From assembly GCA_030607715.1 (NCBI GenBank), contig JAUWJM010000121.1, forward strand, positions 1 through 5,187: 5,187 nucleotides of DNA, read 5' to 3'. The first letter of the stretch is position 1; each line of letters begins with the position of its first letter. Under the pieces are notes generated by a model. That model was not told the origin of the DNA. It was given only the letters and a program-made list of their open reading frames with translations, and did not search any database. The translations under genes and the position numbers were made by a program. Source of the stretch: Candidatus Aerophobota bacterium (GTDB taxonomy: Bacteria > Aerophobota > Aerophobia > Aerophobales > B3-G15). Shown one piece after another: positions 1 through 5,187 of the stretch.

Positions 1-86
1 AGGTTGACAAAAAAATTGCGCGTGGTAAGATACTCTACGGGGTAGGGTATATTCTACTGCTATTATTGCTATTGAAAATTTTCTAA
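1..86 (+). CDS. 3' end of an unidentified upstream membrane-protein gene (partial)
   Basis: The frame beginning at base 3 is open from the left edge to a TAA at 84-86 and encodes about 27 residues. It starts with a basic stretch (VDKKIARGK) followed by a strongly hydrophobic run (residues near YGVGYILLLLLLLKIF) that would make a C-terminal membrane helix. The other two plus frames stop early (TGA at 5-7, TAG at 43-45). A hairpin with a T-run begins 8 nt after this stop, as expected for the end of a transcription unit. The fragment is too short to identify a family. It could also be a chance open frame in non-coding DNA. The start and most of the protein lie outside the window. Confidence 0.5.
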   Translation, partial: VDKKIARGKILYGVGYILLLLLLLKIF

Positions 87-93
87 GAGCTTT

Positions 94-123
94 GTAGGTT
101 GATTTTATAACCTACGTTTTTCT
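94..123 (+). terminator. Probable intrinsic terminator upstream of the operon
   Basis: A perfect 7-bp stem (GTAGGTT at 94-100, AACCTAC at 109-115) closes an 8-nt loop and is followed by GTTTTTCT at 116-123. The T-run lies only on the plus-strand 3' side, so it would act on rightward transcription. It starts 8 nt after the stop of the putative upstream gene and 88 nt before the mnhE start. The simplest reading is the end of the upstream transcript. The stem is only moderately GC-rich, so strength is uncertain, and partial readthrough or attenuation of the operon is possible. Confidence 0.65.
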
Positions 124-132
124 ATTTAAGGG

Positions 133-161
133 GAGTATTTTCTAAATTTTTTGACTTTAAT
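133..161 (+). promoter_or_regulatory. Weak candidate promoter for the mnhE operon
   Basis: If the hairpin at 94-123 terminates the upstream transcript, the operon promoter should lie between about 124 and 210. The best -10 match there is TTTAAT at 156-161 (5 of 6 to TATAAT), but no good -35 hexamer sits 16-18 nt upstream. The alternative is TTGACT at 151-156 as a -35 (5 of 6), which lacks a convincing -10 at 17-18 nt spacing. The two readings exclude each other. This is a location guess rather than a defined site. Confidence 0.2.
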
Positions 162-162
162 G

Positions 163-176
163 GTGAAAAAATTCAC
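163..176. repeat. Short perfect inverted repeat in the mnhE leader
   Basis: GTGAA (163-167) and TTCAC (172-176) are perfect complements around AAAA. The 14-bp element lies just after the candidate promoter and 34 nt before the mnhE start codon, a place where an operator could act. A 5-bp AT-rich stem can easily occur by chance, and no regulator is visible in the window. Confidence 0.3.
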
Positions 177-210
177 AAGCACAAGATTAAACAAAAGGTA
201 ACGTCAGGTA

Positions 211-714
211 ATGTCTAAAAGTAAAATAGGTAGATATGTTTTAACCTTAGTTTTTCTATTTATCTTATGGATTTTATTAACCTCAACTTTTGCCTGGGAG
301 GAGCTAATTATAGGTCTTATCTTCTCAGCAATTATCGCCCTTTTTGGTTACAGTTATTTTACCCAGAAGGGCTTACTGAGAATCACTCCCAAAAGAATTG
401 CCTATTTTCTCCTTTATATAGCGGTTTTTTTCTGGGAGATGTTTAAGGCAAATTTTGATGTTGCCTACCGAGTAGTTCACCCCAAAATGCCCATAAAACC
501 GGGGATAGTCCAAATTAAAACAAATCTTACCTCTGATATGGCCAAGTTAATTCTGGGAAACTCCATAACTTTAACTCCGGGAACATTAACCGTAGAAATT
601 GTGAAAGATAATTTGCTTATTCACTGGATTAATGTAAAAACTGAAGATACCAAAAAGGCAACAGATATTATTGGAAAAAGGTTTGAAAAATACCTAAAGG
701 TGATTTTCGAATGA
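211..714 (+). CDS. mnhE: MnhE/MbhA-like antiporter subunit
   Basis: Small subunit of the Mrp-type antiporter module (MnhE family; MbhA in archaeal membrane-bound hydrogenase). The 167-residue length is typical. Hydrophobic segments at about 8-28, 30-50 and 61-79 form an N-terminal membrane part. A soluble C-terminal domain follows with the family hallmark SITLTPGT (118-125) and a downstream LLIHWINV (135-142). The motif FFWEMFKANFDVA (73-85) at the end of the last helix is also typical. ATG 211 is the first start after an in-frame stop at 199-201. AAAGGT at 194-199 is a plausible, somewhat distant ribosome site. It is the first gene of the operon and overlaps mnhF by 4 nt. The exact role of MnhE within the complex is not obvious from sequence; the family assignment is secure. 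Confidence 0.93.
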   Translation: MSKSKIGRYVLTLVFLFILWILLTSTFAWEELIIGLIFSAIIALFGYSYFTQKGLLRITPKRIAYFLLYIAVFFWEMFKANFDVAYRVVHPKMPIKPGIVQIKTNLTSDMAKLILGNSITLTPGTLTVEIVKDNLLIHWINVKTEDTKKATDIIGKRFEKYLKVIFE

Positions 715-962
715 CTCTAATAGTTTTCTTTGGAGTTATTACAGTGGCAGTTATTTTGGCTTTAATTCGTGCCATAAAGGGACCAACGGCACCAGATAGA
801 GTAGTTGGTGTTGATATAATGGTAACTATTACTATAGCTTTGATGGTTCTTCTGGCGATTTTTTTTAATAGGCGTATTTACCTCGATGTAAGTTTAATAT
901 ATGCAGTGCTCTCCTTTGTTGGAGTAATAGCTGTAGCTCGTTATCTGGATAAAGGATTATGA
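711..962 (+). CDS. mnhF: MnhF/MbhB-like antiporter subunit
   Basis: Small integral membrane subunit of the Mrp/Mbh antiporter module (MnhF/PhaF family), 83 residues with three predicted helices at about 1-22, 34-53 and 58-78. The diagnostic loop RAIKGPTAPDRVVGVD (20-35) is intact, as is the tyrosine/aspartate pair in RRIYLDVSLIYAVLSF. In the family this subunit belongs to the small-subunit cluster linked to sodium transport. Its ATG lies inside the mnhE stop region (ATGA overlap, 711-714) and is preceded by AGGTGA at 698-703 with 7 nt spacing, which fixes the start. It overlaps mnhG by 4 nt. Confidence 0.94.
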   Translation: MTLIVFFGVITVAVILALIRAIKGPTAPDRVVGVDIMVTITIALMVLLAIFFNRRIYLDVSLIYAVLSFVGVIAVARYLDKGL

Positions 963-1306
963 ACCAAATAATAGGTTACATAGTAACCGGAGTTGGGGTG
1001 GCTTTTCTTTTCCTGGGTGCCTTGGGAGTATTTAGATTACCCGATGTGTACAACAGACTCCAGGCTGGAACAAAGTGTACCACTCTTGGAGCATTTTTAT
1101 CAATTATCGGTGCAGGTATAATTGAGCCGGCTTGGTTCATAAAATGTTTAGTCATAGCTGTATTTATCTTATTTACCAATCCTATCAGTGCCCACGTTCT
1201 TGCCCGGGCAAGCTATAAAAGTAGAGTGAAACTCTGGGATGGAAGCGTGGTTGACAAGTGTAAAGAGTTTGAAGAATGTATCAAAGTGGAGCAGGAAAAT
1301 AAATGA
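959..1306 (+). CDS. mnhG: MnhG/MbhC-like antiporter subunit
   Basis: MnhG family subunit, 115 residues, with three hydrophobic segments at about 4-25, 41-57 and 60-80. Hallmarks are LGVFRLPDVYNRLQAGTK (22-39), TTLGA (41-45) and TNPISAHVLARASY (73-86). In many Mrp MnhG proteins the first motif reads RLHA; here it is RLQA. After the last helix there is a hydrophilic tail (about 87-115) with KLWDGSVVDK and two cysteines at 101 and 107. I believe a tail of this kind is commoner in Mbh/Mbx-type MnhG than in plain Mrp. The start overlaps mnhF by 4 nt (ATGA, 959-962). AAAGGA at 951-956 is only 2 nt from the ATG, so translation probably depends on coupling. It overlaps the next gene by 4 nt. Confidence 0.93.
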   Translation: MNQIIGYIVTGVGVAFLFLGALGVFRLPDVYNRLQAGTKCTTLGAFLSIIGAGIIEPAWFIKCLVIAVFILFTNPISAHVLARASYKSRVKLWDGSVVDKCKEFEECIKVEQENK

Positions 1307-1539
1307 TTTTTCAGGCAATCCTTATCTTTATTATGATTGTTTTGGCCGTGGCCGCAAGTTTATTTAAAGACTTAATCAATGCTGTAGTTGTCTGTGCCGC
1401 GGTGAGTTTAATTACCTCTATTTTGTTTTATTTTCTGCAAGCCCCGGACGTTGCTATGGCTGAGGCAGCTATCGGTGCAGGATTAACTACCGCAATATTT
1501 ATTATTGTCATCAGGAAAACGGAAAGATACGAAAAATGA
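1303..1539 (+). CDS. mbhD: MbhD-like subunit (MrpA C-terminal / DUF4040-type domain)
   Basis: Stand-alone 78-residue protein equivalent to the MbhD domain found near the C-terminus of large MrpA/MnhA proteins. Three hydrophobic segments at about 2-20, 22-44 and 52-71 match this domain. The signature LQAPDVAMAEAAIGAG (45-60) is intact, with the acidic residues D49 and E54 that are conserved in the family and sit within or next to the membrane. As a separate gene after mnhG it matches the Mbh/Mbx gene order rather than standard Mrp, where this domain is fused to the NuoL-like part of MnhA. AGGA at 1293-1296 lies 6 nt before the ATG. It overlaps mnhG and the next gene by 4 nt each. Confidence 0.9.
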   Translation: MIFQAILIFIMIVLAVAASLFKDLINAVVVCAAVSLITSILFYFLQAPDVAMAEAAIGAGLTTAIFIIVIRKTERYEK

Positions 1540-2240
1540 GAAGGATAATTAGCCTTGTCATACTTGTTATAATTGGTGCAGGGTTTATCTTTGCTTTCTC
1601 CCAGATCCCTTTTGGTAAAGATAAAATAAATGTGGCCGGCTATTACCTTAAAGAAGGAATTCAACAAACTGGTGCTGTGAACATAGTCACCTCAGTCGTT
1701 TTAAATTATCGGGGATTTGATACCTTAGGTGAAGTTACAGTGCTTTTTGTTGCTGCTATTGGTCTTGGTACAGTCTTATTTGTGGAGAGGAAAGTCCAAA
1801 AGCAGCAATCTAATAATAAAGAGGATAAAGCCAAAAGAGCGAGTTTAATTCTGCGCACAGGCTCGCGTCTACTTTTCCCCTTGATTCTTCTTTTTGGCGC
1901 TTATATCTTTGTTCATGGGCATCTTACTCCTGGGGGAGGGTTTCAGGGAGGGGCAATCATTGCTTCAGGATTTTTATTAATGTATTTAGCTTTTCCAAAG
2001 CAAAGTATAAATAAAAAATCGTCAGGTGTAATTGAGAGTTTAAGTGGGCTGATTTTTGTAGGAATCGGGCTTCTCGGTCTTATTTTTTCCAGTTATTTCC
2101 TGGCTAACTTTCTGCCTAAAGGAGTTCCCAATACTTTGTTTAGTGCTGGTATTATTCCTATTATATATATTGCCATTGGGTTTAAAGTTGGATTTGAGCT
2201 CACCGGTATTATTGATGATTTATTAGGGAGAAGCAGATGA
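1536..2240 (+). CDS. mnhB: MbhE-MnhB fusion subunit
   Basis: A 234-residue fusion of two antiporter-module subunits. The N-terminal part (about 1-85) is MbhE-like: a helix at 4-22, the motifs YYLKEGIQQTGAVNIVT (36-52) and YRGFDTLGE (58-66), and a second helix at 66-84. A charged, probably cytoplasmic linker at about 85-107 (rich in Lys, Gln, Asn) joins it to an MnhB domain (about 108-234). That domain has helices near 111-126, 137-153, 166-189 and 201-222 and the hallmark HGHLTPGGGFQGG (127-139). No ATG occurs in the linker and the frame is continuous, so this is a true fusion. In P. furiosus Mbh these are separate genes, mbhE and mbhF; in Mrp the MbhE part ends MnhA. GGAAAG at 1521-1526 lies 9 nt before the ATG. 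It overlaps both neighbours by 4 nt. Confidence 0.92.
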   Translation: MRRIISLVILVIIGAGFIFAFSQIPFGKDKINVAGYYLKEGIQQTGAVNIVTSVVLNYRGFDTLGEVTVLFVAAIGLGTVLFVERKVQKQQSNNKEDKAKRASLILRTGSRLLFPLILLFGAYIFVHGHLTPGGGFQGGAIIASGFLLMYLAFPKQSINKKSSGVIESLSGLIFVGIGLLGLIFSSYFLANFLPKGVPNTLFSAGIIPIIYIAIGFKVGFELTGIIDDLLGRSR

Positions 2241-2596
2241 GTTTTATTTATGACTGGATGTACTATGTTGCCTCAGGAGGTTTAATTTTAATTGGTCTTT
2301 ATATTGTCCTGGTAAAGACGAATTTAATTAAAATAATTATTGGAATTAATTTTATTGAGACCGGAGTAAACATTTTGCTCATTTGTATCGGCTATATTAA
2401 AGGAAGAACTGCCCCTATATTCTCTAAGCCAGGGGTAAATCCTACAAATGTTGTAGATCCTCTGCCTCAAGCTTTAGTTTTAACGGCTATTGTCATTGGA
2501 GTAGCTGTATTAGCTTTAGCACTTTCTCTTGTGGTTAAAGTTTATCAGCATAATAAGACTCTGGATGTGAGTAAAATAAAGGGATTAAAATGGTAA
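2237..2596 (+). CDS. mnhC: MnhC/MbhG-like (NuoK-like) antiporter subunit
   Basis: MnhC family subunit, 119 residues, related to NuoK of complex I. It has three hydrophobic segments at about 9-26, 29-53 and 76-101. The signature DPLPQALVLTAIVIGVAV (74-91) is intact. A glutamate in the second helix (E41, in GINFIETGVN) is at a position comparable to the membrane glutamate of NuoK TM2. In the family, MnhC connects the MnhD-type pump to the small-subunit cluster. GGGAG at 2226-2230, 6 nt upstream, fixes the ATG. The gene overlaps the fusion gene upstream by 4 nt and mnhD downstream by 7 nt. The C-terminal tail is short and basic. Confidence 0.94.
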   Translation: MSFIYDWMYYVASGGLILIGLYIVLVKTNLIKIIIGINFIETGVNILLICIGYIKGRTAPIFSKPGVNPTNVVDPLPQALVLTAIVIGVAVLALALSLVVKVYQHNKTLDVSKIKGLKW

Positions 2597-4065
2597 ATCC
2601 ATCACTGCTCATTGCTGTGCCTTTAGCTTTTGCTTTCTCTATCCCTCTTTTTGGTTTAATCTCTAAAAAAATCGAAAAATACATACCTGTTCTGGCTTTA
2701 TTAATTAATGTTATTATTAGTTTTATATTGATTCCCCAGGTTTTGAAAAAGCCAATTGTGGTATCTATGGGAGGTTGGAGTCCACCTTTTTGCATTAACT
2801 TAGTGATAGGGTCTTTGGGGATCTTTCTTACAGCTCTCATCTCTGGTATTGGTTTCTTAGTTTCTGTCTATGCAGTCAGTTACATCAAGCAGGAGCCTAC
2901 CCAGAAATACCACATCTTATTTTTGCTATTGATAGTTGGGGCAACAGGTATCGTCCTCACCGGTGATATATTTAATCTTTTTGTCTTCTTTGAGATCTTA
3001 TGCGTTTCATCCTATGCTCTTGTTGCTTACAATAAGGATAAAGATGGAACAGAAGCGGCCATAAAATACTTAATCCAGGGTTCAATCGGATCCAGCCTTA
3101 TCTTAATGGGTATTGCCCTTTTGTATGGTGTTTTTGGAACGCTTAATATGGCAGATATTGCCAGCAAGATTACCTTAGCTAATCCCACTTTTTTATTTAT
3201 TAGTTTAGCTCTTCTTATCACTGGATTTGGAATTGAGGCAGCTATATTTCCTTTAAATGCCTGGTTACCTGATGCTCACTCCTCAGCACCCTCATCAGTA
3301 AGTGCTATTCTATCCGGTATAGCTATCAAGACGGGGGTTTACGGTATGGCCAGGATGATCTTCACTATATTTAATGCTGAGAGCATATTAATATTTATTG
3401 CTTTCCTTGGTTTGTTAACTCTTTTAATTGGCGAGATGTCCGCATTCAGACAGGATGATGTGAAAAGGCTTTTGGCCTACTCCAGTATTGGTCAAATTGG
3501 ATTGATTGTTTTCGCTTTGGGGATAGCCACCCCCCAGGGAGTCTTCGGCTCCTTATTTCAGATGGTGTCCCATGCTCTGGCTAAAGCTCTTCTTTTCTTA
3601 GTTGTAGGGTATATGATTTATCGAGTTGGTTCCAAAAGTATTACTTCTTTAAATGGATTGGGTAAAAAGATGCCTTTAATCTCCTTTGCCTTTGCCATTG
3701 GCTCTTTTTCCTTGATTGGTCTTCCCCCTTTTGCCGGATTTATCAGCAAGTTTCTGATAGTTTCCGCTGCTATCCAGACACATAAGCCAATTTTCTTAGC
3801 CTTCATCGCCATTGCTTTGATTGCCACGGTCATTGAAGCTGGCTATTTTCTTAAAATTGTGCAAAACCTTTATTTTAAGAAAGGCAAAAGTATAGAAAAG
3901 GTTACTGAAACATCCGGATATATACTCATTCCCATAATTATTTTAACTATATCAATTATTGCTATTGGAATCCATCCTCAGTTTATTACTGGTTTGCTCA
4001 AACAAGCAGCCAACGAGCTGGTAGGAAGAGCAGGATACATAGGATGGGTACTGGGAGGCATATAG
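2590..4065 (+). CDS. mnhD: MnhD/MbhH-like ion-translocating subunit
   Basis: Large NuoL/M/N-family proton-conducting membrane protein, 491 residues, with about 14 hydrophobic segments, the usual size for MnhD/MbhH. Visible channel elements are E135 in FVFFEI (the TM5 glutamate), the broken-helix motif FPLNAWLPDAH (220-230), K247 in AIKTGVYG, DDVKRLLAYSSIGQIG (289-304), and H328/K332 in SHALAKALLF. At the position of the TM7 lysine of NuoM (K234 in E. coli) this protein has E216 (GFGIEAAIFPL). The spacing to K247 is 31 residues, the same as K234 to K265 in NuoM, so the alignment looks secure. Family role: ion translocation across the cytoplasmic membrane coupled to redox chemistry or antiport. 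AAAGGGA at 2578-2584, 5 nt upstream, supports the start. It overlaps mnhC by 7 nt. Confidence 0.93.
   Translation: MVNPSLLIAVPLAFAFSIPLFGLISKKIEKYIPVLALLINVIISFILIPQVLKKPIVVSMGGWSPPFCINLVIGSLGIFLTALISGIGFLVSVYAVSYIKQEPTQKYHILFLLLIVGATGIVLTGDIFNLFVFFEILCVSSYALVAYNKDKDGTEAAIKYLIQGSIGSSLILMGIALLYGVFGTLNMADIASKITLANPTFLFISLALLITGFGIEAAIFPLNAWLPDAHSSAPSSVSAILSGIAIKTGVYGMARMIFTIFNAESILIFIAFLGLLTLLIGEMSAFRQDDVKRLLAYSSIGQIGLIVFALGIATPQGVFGSLFQMVSHALAKALLFLVVGYMIYRVGSKSITSLNGLGKKMPLISFAFAIGSFSLIGLPPFAGFISKFLIVSAAIQTHKPIFLAFIAIALIATVIEAGYFLKIVQNLYFKKGKSIEKVTETSGYILIPIIILTISIIAIGIHPQFITGLLKQAANELVGRAGYIGWVLGGI
4053..4058 (+). promoter_or_regulatory. Ribosome binding site deciding the GTG start at 4067
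   Basis: GGGAGG lies inside the last codons of mnhD, 8 nt before GTG 4067-4069. It is the strongest Shine-Dalgarno match in the operon. No ATG occurs in this frame near the start of homology. This site is the main reason to place the start of the last gene at 4067. Confidence 0.75.
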
Positions 4066-4066
4066 A

Positions 4067-5187
4067 GTGTATCTGGTAGTTATATTAGTGGTTTCTTTTT
4101 TTGGAGCCGGCCTAGTTTACTTAGCCGGTAAGATTTCCGGGAAAGCTCGCAATATCTTAGCAGTTTTAGTATCTTTGATCACAGTTGGATTAATTAGTTC
4201 AATTTATGGACAAAGAATCTATACCAGTTTTTATTCTCTCCCTTTTTTAAATTTAACCCTTGATTTAAGGCTAAATTCTCTTTCCTGGTTTTTTGCTATC
4301 GTAGTTGCCGGGATTGGATTTTTATCAATTCTTTTTTCCTTGGAGTATATGAAACATTACGAGAGATCAGGTTTTTATTATTTTATGATGTTATTTGTTA
4401 ACGGAGGTATGCTGGGAATTGTATTTAGCGCTGATTTTTTATCCTTTTATATTTTCTGGGAGATAATGAGCTGGGGCACCTACCTTTTAATAAGCTACAA
4501 GGGAGGAAAAGCAGTTGCTGCCGGACTAAAATATATCGTTATGTCAATGGCCGGCTCTGTAGCCATGCTATTTGCCATTGTTAGTTTATATGCCTCTTAT
4601 GGAACACTAAAAATTTCCAGCTTAGCTTCCTTGTTGCAAACTGCCTCGCCAGGATACATTCTTTTTCTCTTAATTATGTTTGTGATTGGGTTTGGTATTA
4701 AGAATGCCATCTGGCCACTACACACCTGGCTTCCTGATGCTCATGCTGAGGCAGTATCTCCTTTTTCAGCAGTTCTTTCCTCAATCTTGGTAAGAATGGG
4801 AGTATATGGACTTATTTTAATTATGTATAGTATGGCAGGATTAAACCTTTTGCATAAGTTAGGGTATGGGCTATTAAATTTTAACTACATACTTTGCTGG
4901 ATTGGAGCTATTACCATAGTTATTCCCACCTTTACTGCCCTTCTTCAAGATGATTCTAAAAGACTTCTGGCCTGGCATTCTGTTGGACAGGGAGGATATA
5001 TGGTCTTAGGAATTGGAATTGCTACATCTTTGGGCATTGCTGGAGGAATATTTCATACCTTAAATTATGCTCTTTGTGTAGCATTGCTTTTTTTTGTTGC
5101 TGGAGCAATAGAACATAGAACCGGAGGAGTAAGAGATTTAAGGGAGCTTGGGGGACTAATTAAAAGGATGCCGGTCACTTTTATAGC
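4067..5187 (+). CDS. Second MnhD/NuoM-like ion-translocating subunit (partial, MbxH'-like)
   Basis: Continuous open frame from GTG 4067 to the right edge, giving 373 residues with no stop; homologues are usually about 480-500 residues, so roughly the last quarter is missing. It belongs to the NuoL/M/N proton-conducting family. Visible elements are E132 in FYIFWEIMSWGTYLL (TM5 glutamate), K212 in GFGIKNAIWPLHTWLPDAH (TM7 lysine and broken-helix motif), R243 in LVRMGVYG where NuoM and the preceding MnhD have lysine, and DDSKRLLAWHSVGQGG. The NuoL signature HAATMVTAGVY is absent, so it is closer to NuoM/MnhD than to NuoL/MnhA. The region matching SHALAKALLF of the preceding MnhD reads NYALCVALLF, losing His and Lys. 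It follows the mnhD stop by 1 nt. A second MnhD-like protein here recalls H' of archaeal Mbx/Mbs; that assignment is by gene order, not by a signature I can verify. Confidence 0.88.
   Translation, partial: MYLVVILVVSFFGAGLVYLAGKISGKARNILAVLVSLITVGLISSIYGQRIYTSFYSLPFLNLTLDLRLNSLSWFFAIVVAGIGFLSILFSLEYMKHYERSGFYYFMMLFVNGGMLGIVFSADFLSFYIFWEIMSWGTYLLISYKGGKAVAAGLKYIVMSMAGSVAMLFAIVSLYASYGTLKISSLASLLQTASPGYILFLLIMFVIGFGIKNAIWPLHTWLPDAHAEAVSPFSAVLSSILVRMGVYGLILIMYSMAGLNLLHKLGYGLLNFNYILCWIGAITIVIPTFTALLQDDSKRLLAWHSVGQGGYMVLGIGIATSLGIAGGIFHTLNYALCVALLFFVAGAIEHRTGGVRDLRELGGLIKRMPVTFI

Noticed and set aside
4..31. Promoter-like TTGACA (4-9) with TAAGAT (26-31) at 16-nt spacing
   Set aside because: It lies inside the apparent 3' end of the upstream gene, and the hairpin with T-run at 94-123 would stop transcripts starting there before mnhE. 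The -10 matches only 4 of 6 bases.
976..1179. Minus-strand open frame within mnhG
   Set aside because: It is the antisense of a well-supported MnhG gene and has no recognisable protein features.
1428..1667. Minus-strand open frame across the mbhD and fusion-gene junction
   Set aside because: It is antisense to two conserved genes with intact family motifs and resembles no known protein.
2535..2840. Minus-strand open frame over the mnhC end and mnhD start
   Set aside because: It is a shadow of conserved plus-strand coding sequence; its composition simply mirrors the hydrophobic codons opposite.
3027..3833. Two further minus-strand open frames (3027-3221 and 3618-3833) inside mnhD
   Set aside because: Both are antisense to the core of MnhD, short, and without family motifs.
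211..5187. A standard seven-subunit Mrp Na+/H+ antiporter operon
   Set aside because: No MnhA precedes the other genes, MbhD is a separate gene, MbhE is fused to MnhB, and a second MnhD-like gene follows mnhD. The E-F-G genes also come first rather than last.
4067..5187. Last gene as NuoL or MnhA N-terminal part
   Set aside because: It lacks the NuoL/MnhA-type HAATMVTAGVY motif and instead has the NuoM/MnhD-like LHTWLPDAHAEA with LVRMGVYG.
1..5187. CRISPR arrays, tRNA or rRNA genes, insertion sequences, attachment sites
   Set aside because: Nearly all sequence is coding in one operon, and the 124-nt stretch from 87 to 210 is too short and shows no such structure; no long repeats or terminal inverted repeats were seen.

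Overview
The window is almost entirely one tightly packed plus-strand operon of small hydrophobic proteins. It is the membrane antiporter module of an Mrp-related respiratory complex. From 211 onward the order is MnhE, MnhF, MnhG, a stand-alone MbhD (DUF4040-type), a fused MbhE+MnhB, MnhC, MnhD, and a second MnhD/NuoM-like subunit that runs off the right edge. Neighbouring genes overlap by 4 to 7 nt or are separated by 1 nt, so translation is probably coupled throughout.

The gene order is not that of a plain Mrp Na+/H+ antiporter. There is no large MnhA in the window, and the MbhD and MbhE pieces that are the C-terminal part of MnhA in Mrp appear here as in archaeal Mbh/Mbx complexes. The order follows P. 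furiosus mbhA-H, with E and F fused. Two consecutive MnhD-like subunits recall the H/H' pair of Mbx (now Mbs). My inference is that this is the ion-pumping arm of an Mbh/Mbx-type hydrogenase or related oxidoreductase, with the peripheral redox subunits (NuoB/C/D/H/I-like) just beyond the right edge. The window contains none of those subunits, so a hydrogenase cannot be claimed from it.

Layout: 1-86 appears to be the 3' end of an upstream membrane-protein gene; 94-123 is a hairpin with a T-run that looks like its terminator; 124-210 is a short AT-rich leader with a small perfect inverted repeat and only weak promoter matches; 211-5187 is the operon.

The organism is probably an anaerobic, AT-rich bacterium. 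Shine-Dalgarno motifs precede nearly every gene and there is an intrinsic-type terminator. Arginine is often AGA/AGG, and the Mbh/Mbx-like layout is known from archaea (Thermococcales), Thermotogae and several uncultured anaerobic lineages. I cannot name the taxon. How it works together (family knowledge): MnhD and the second MnhD-like protein are the NuoL/M/N-type ion-translocating subunits, MnhC is NuoK-like, and the small subunits E, F, G, MbhD, MbhE and MnhB form the Mrp-type sodium-translocating part. The most distinctive details are charge substitutions in the ion channels of the two MnhD-like subunits (Part 2).
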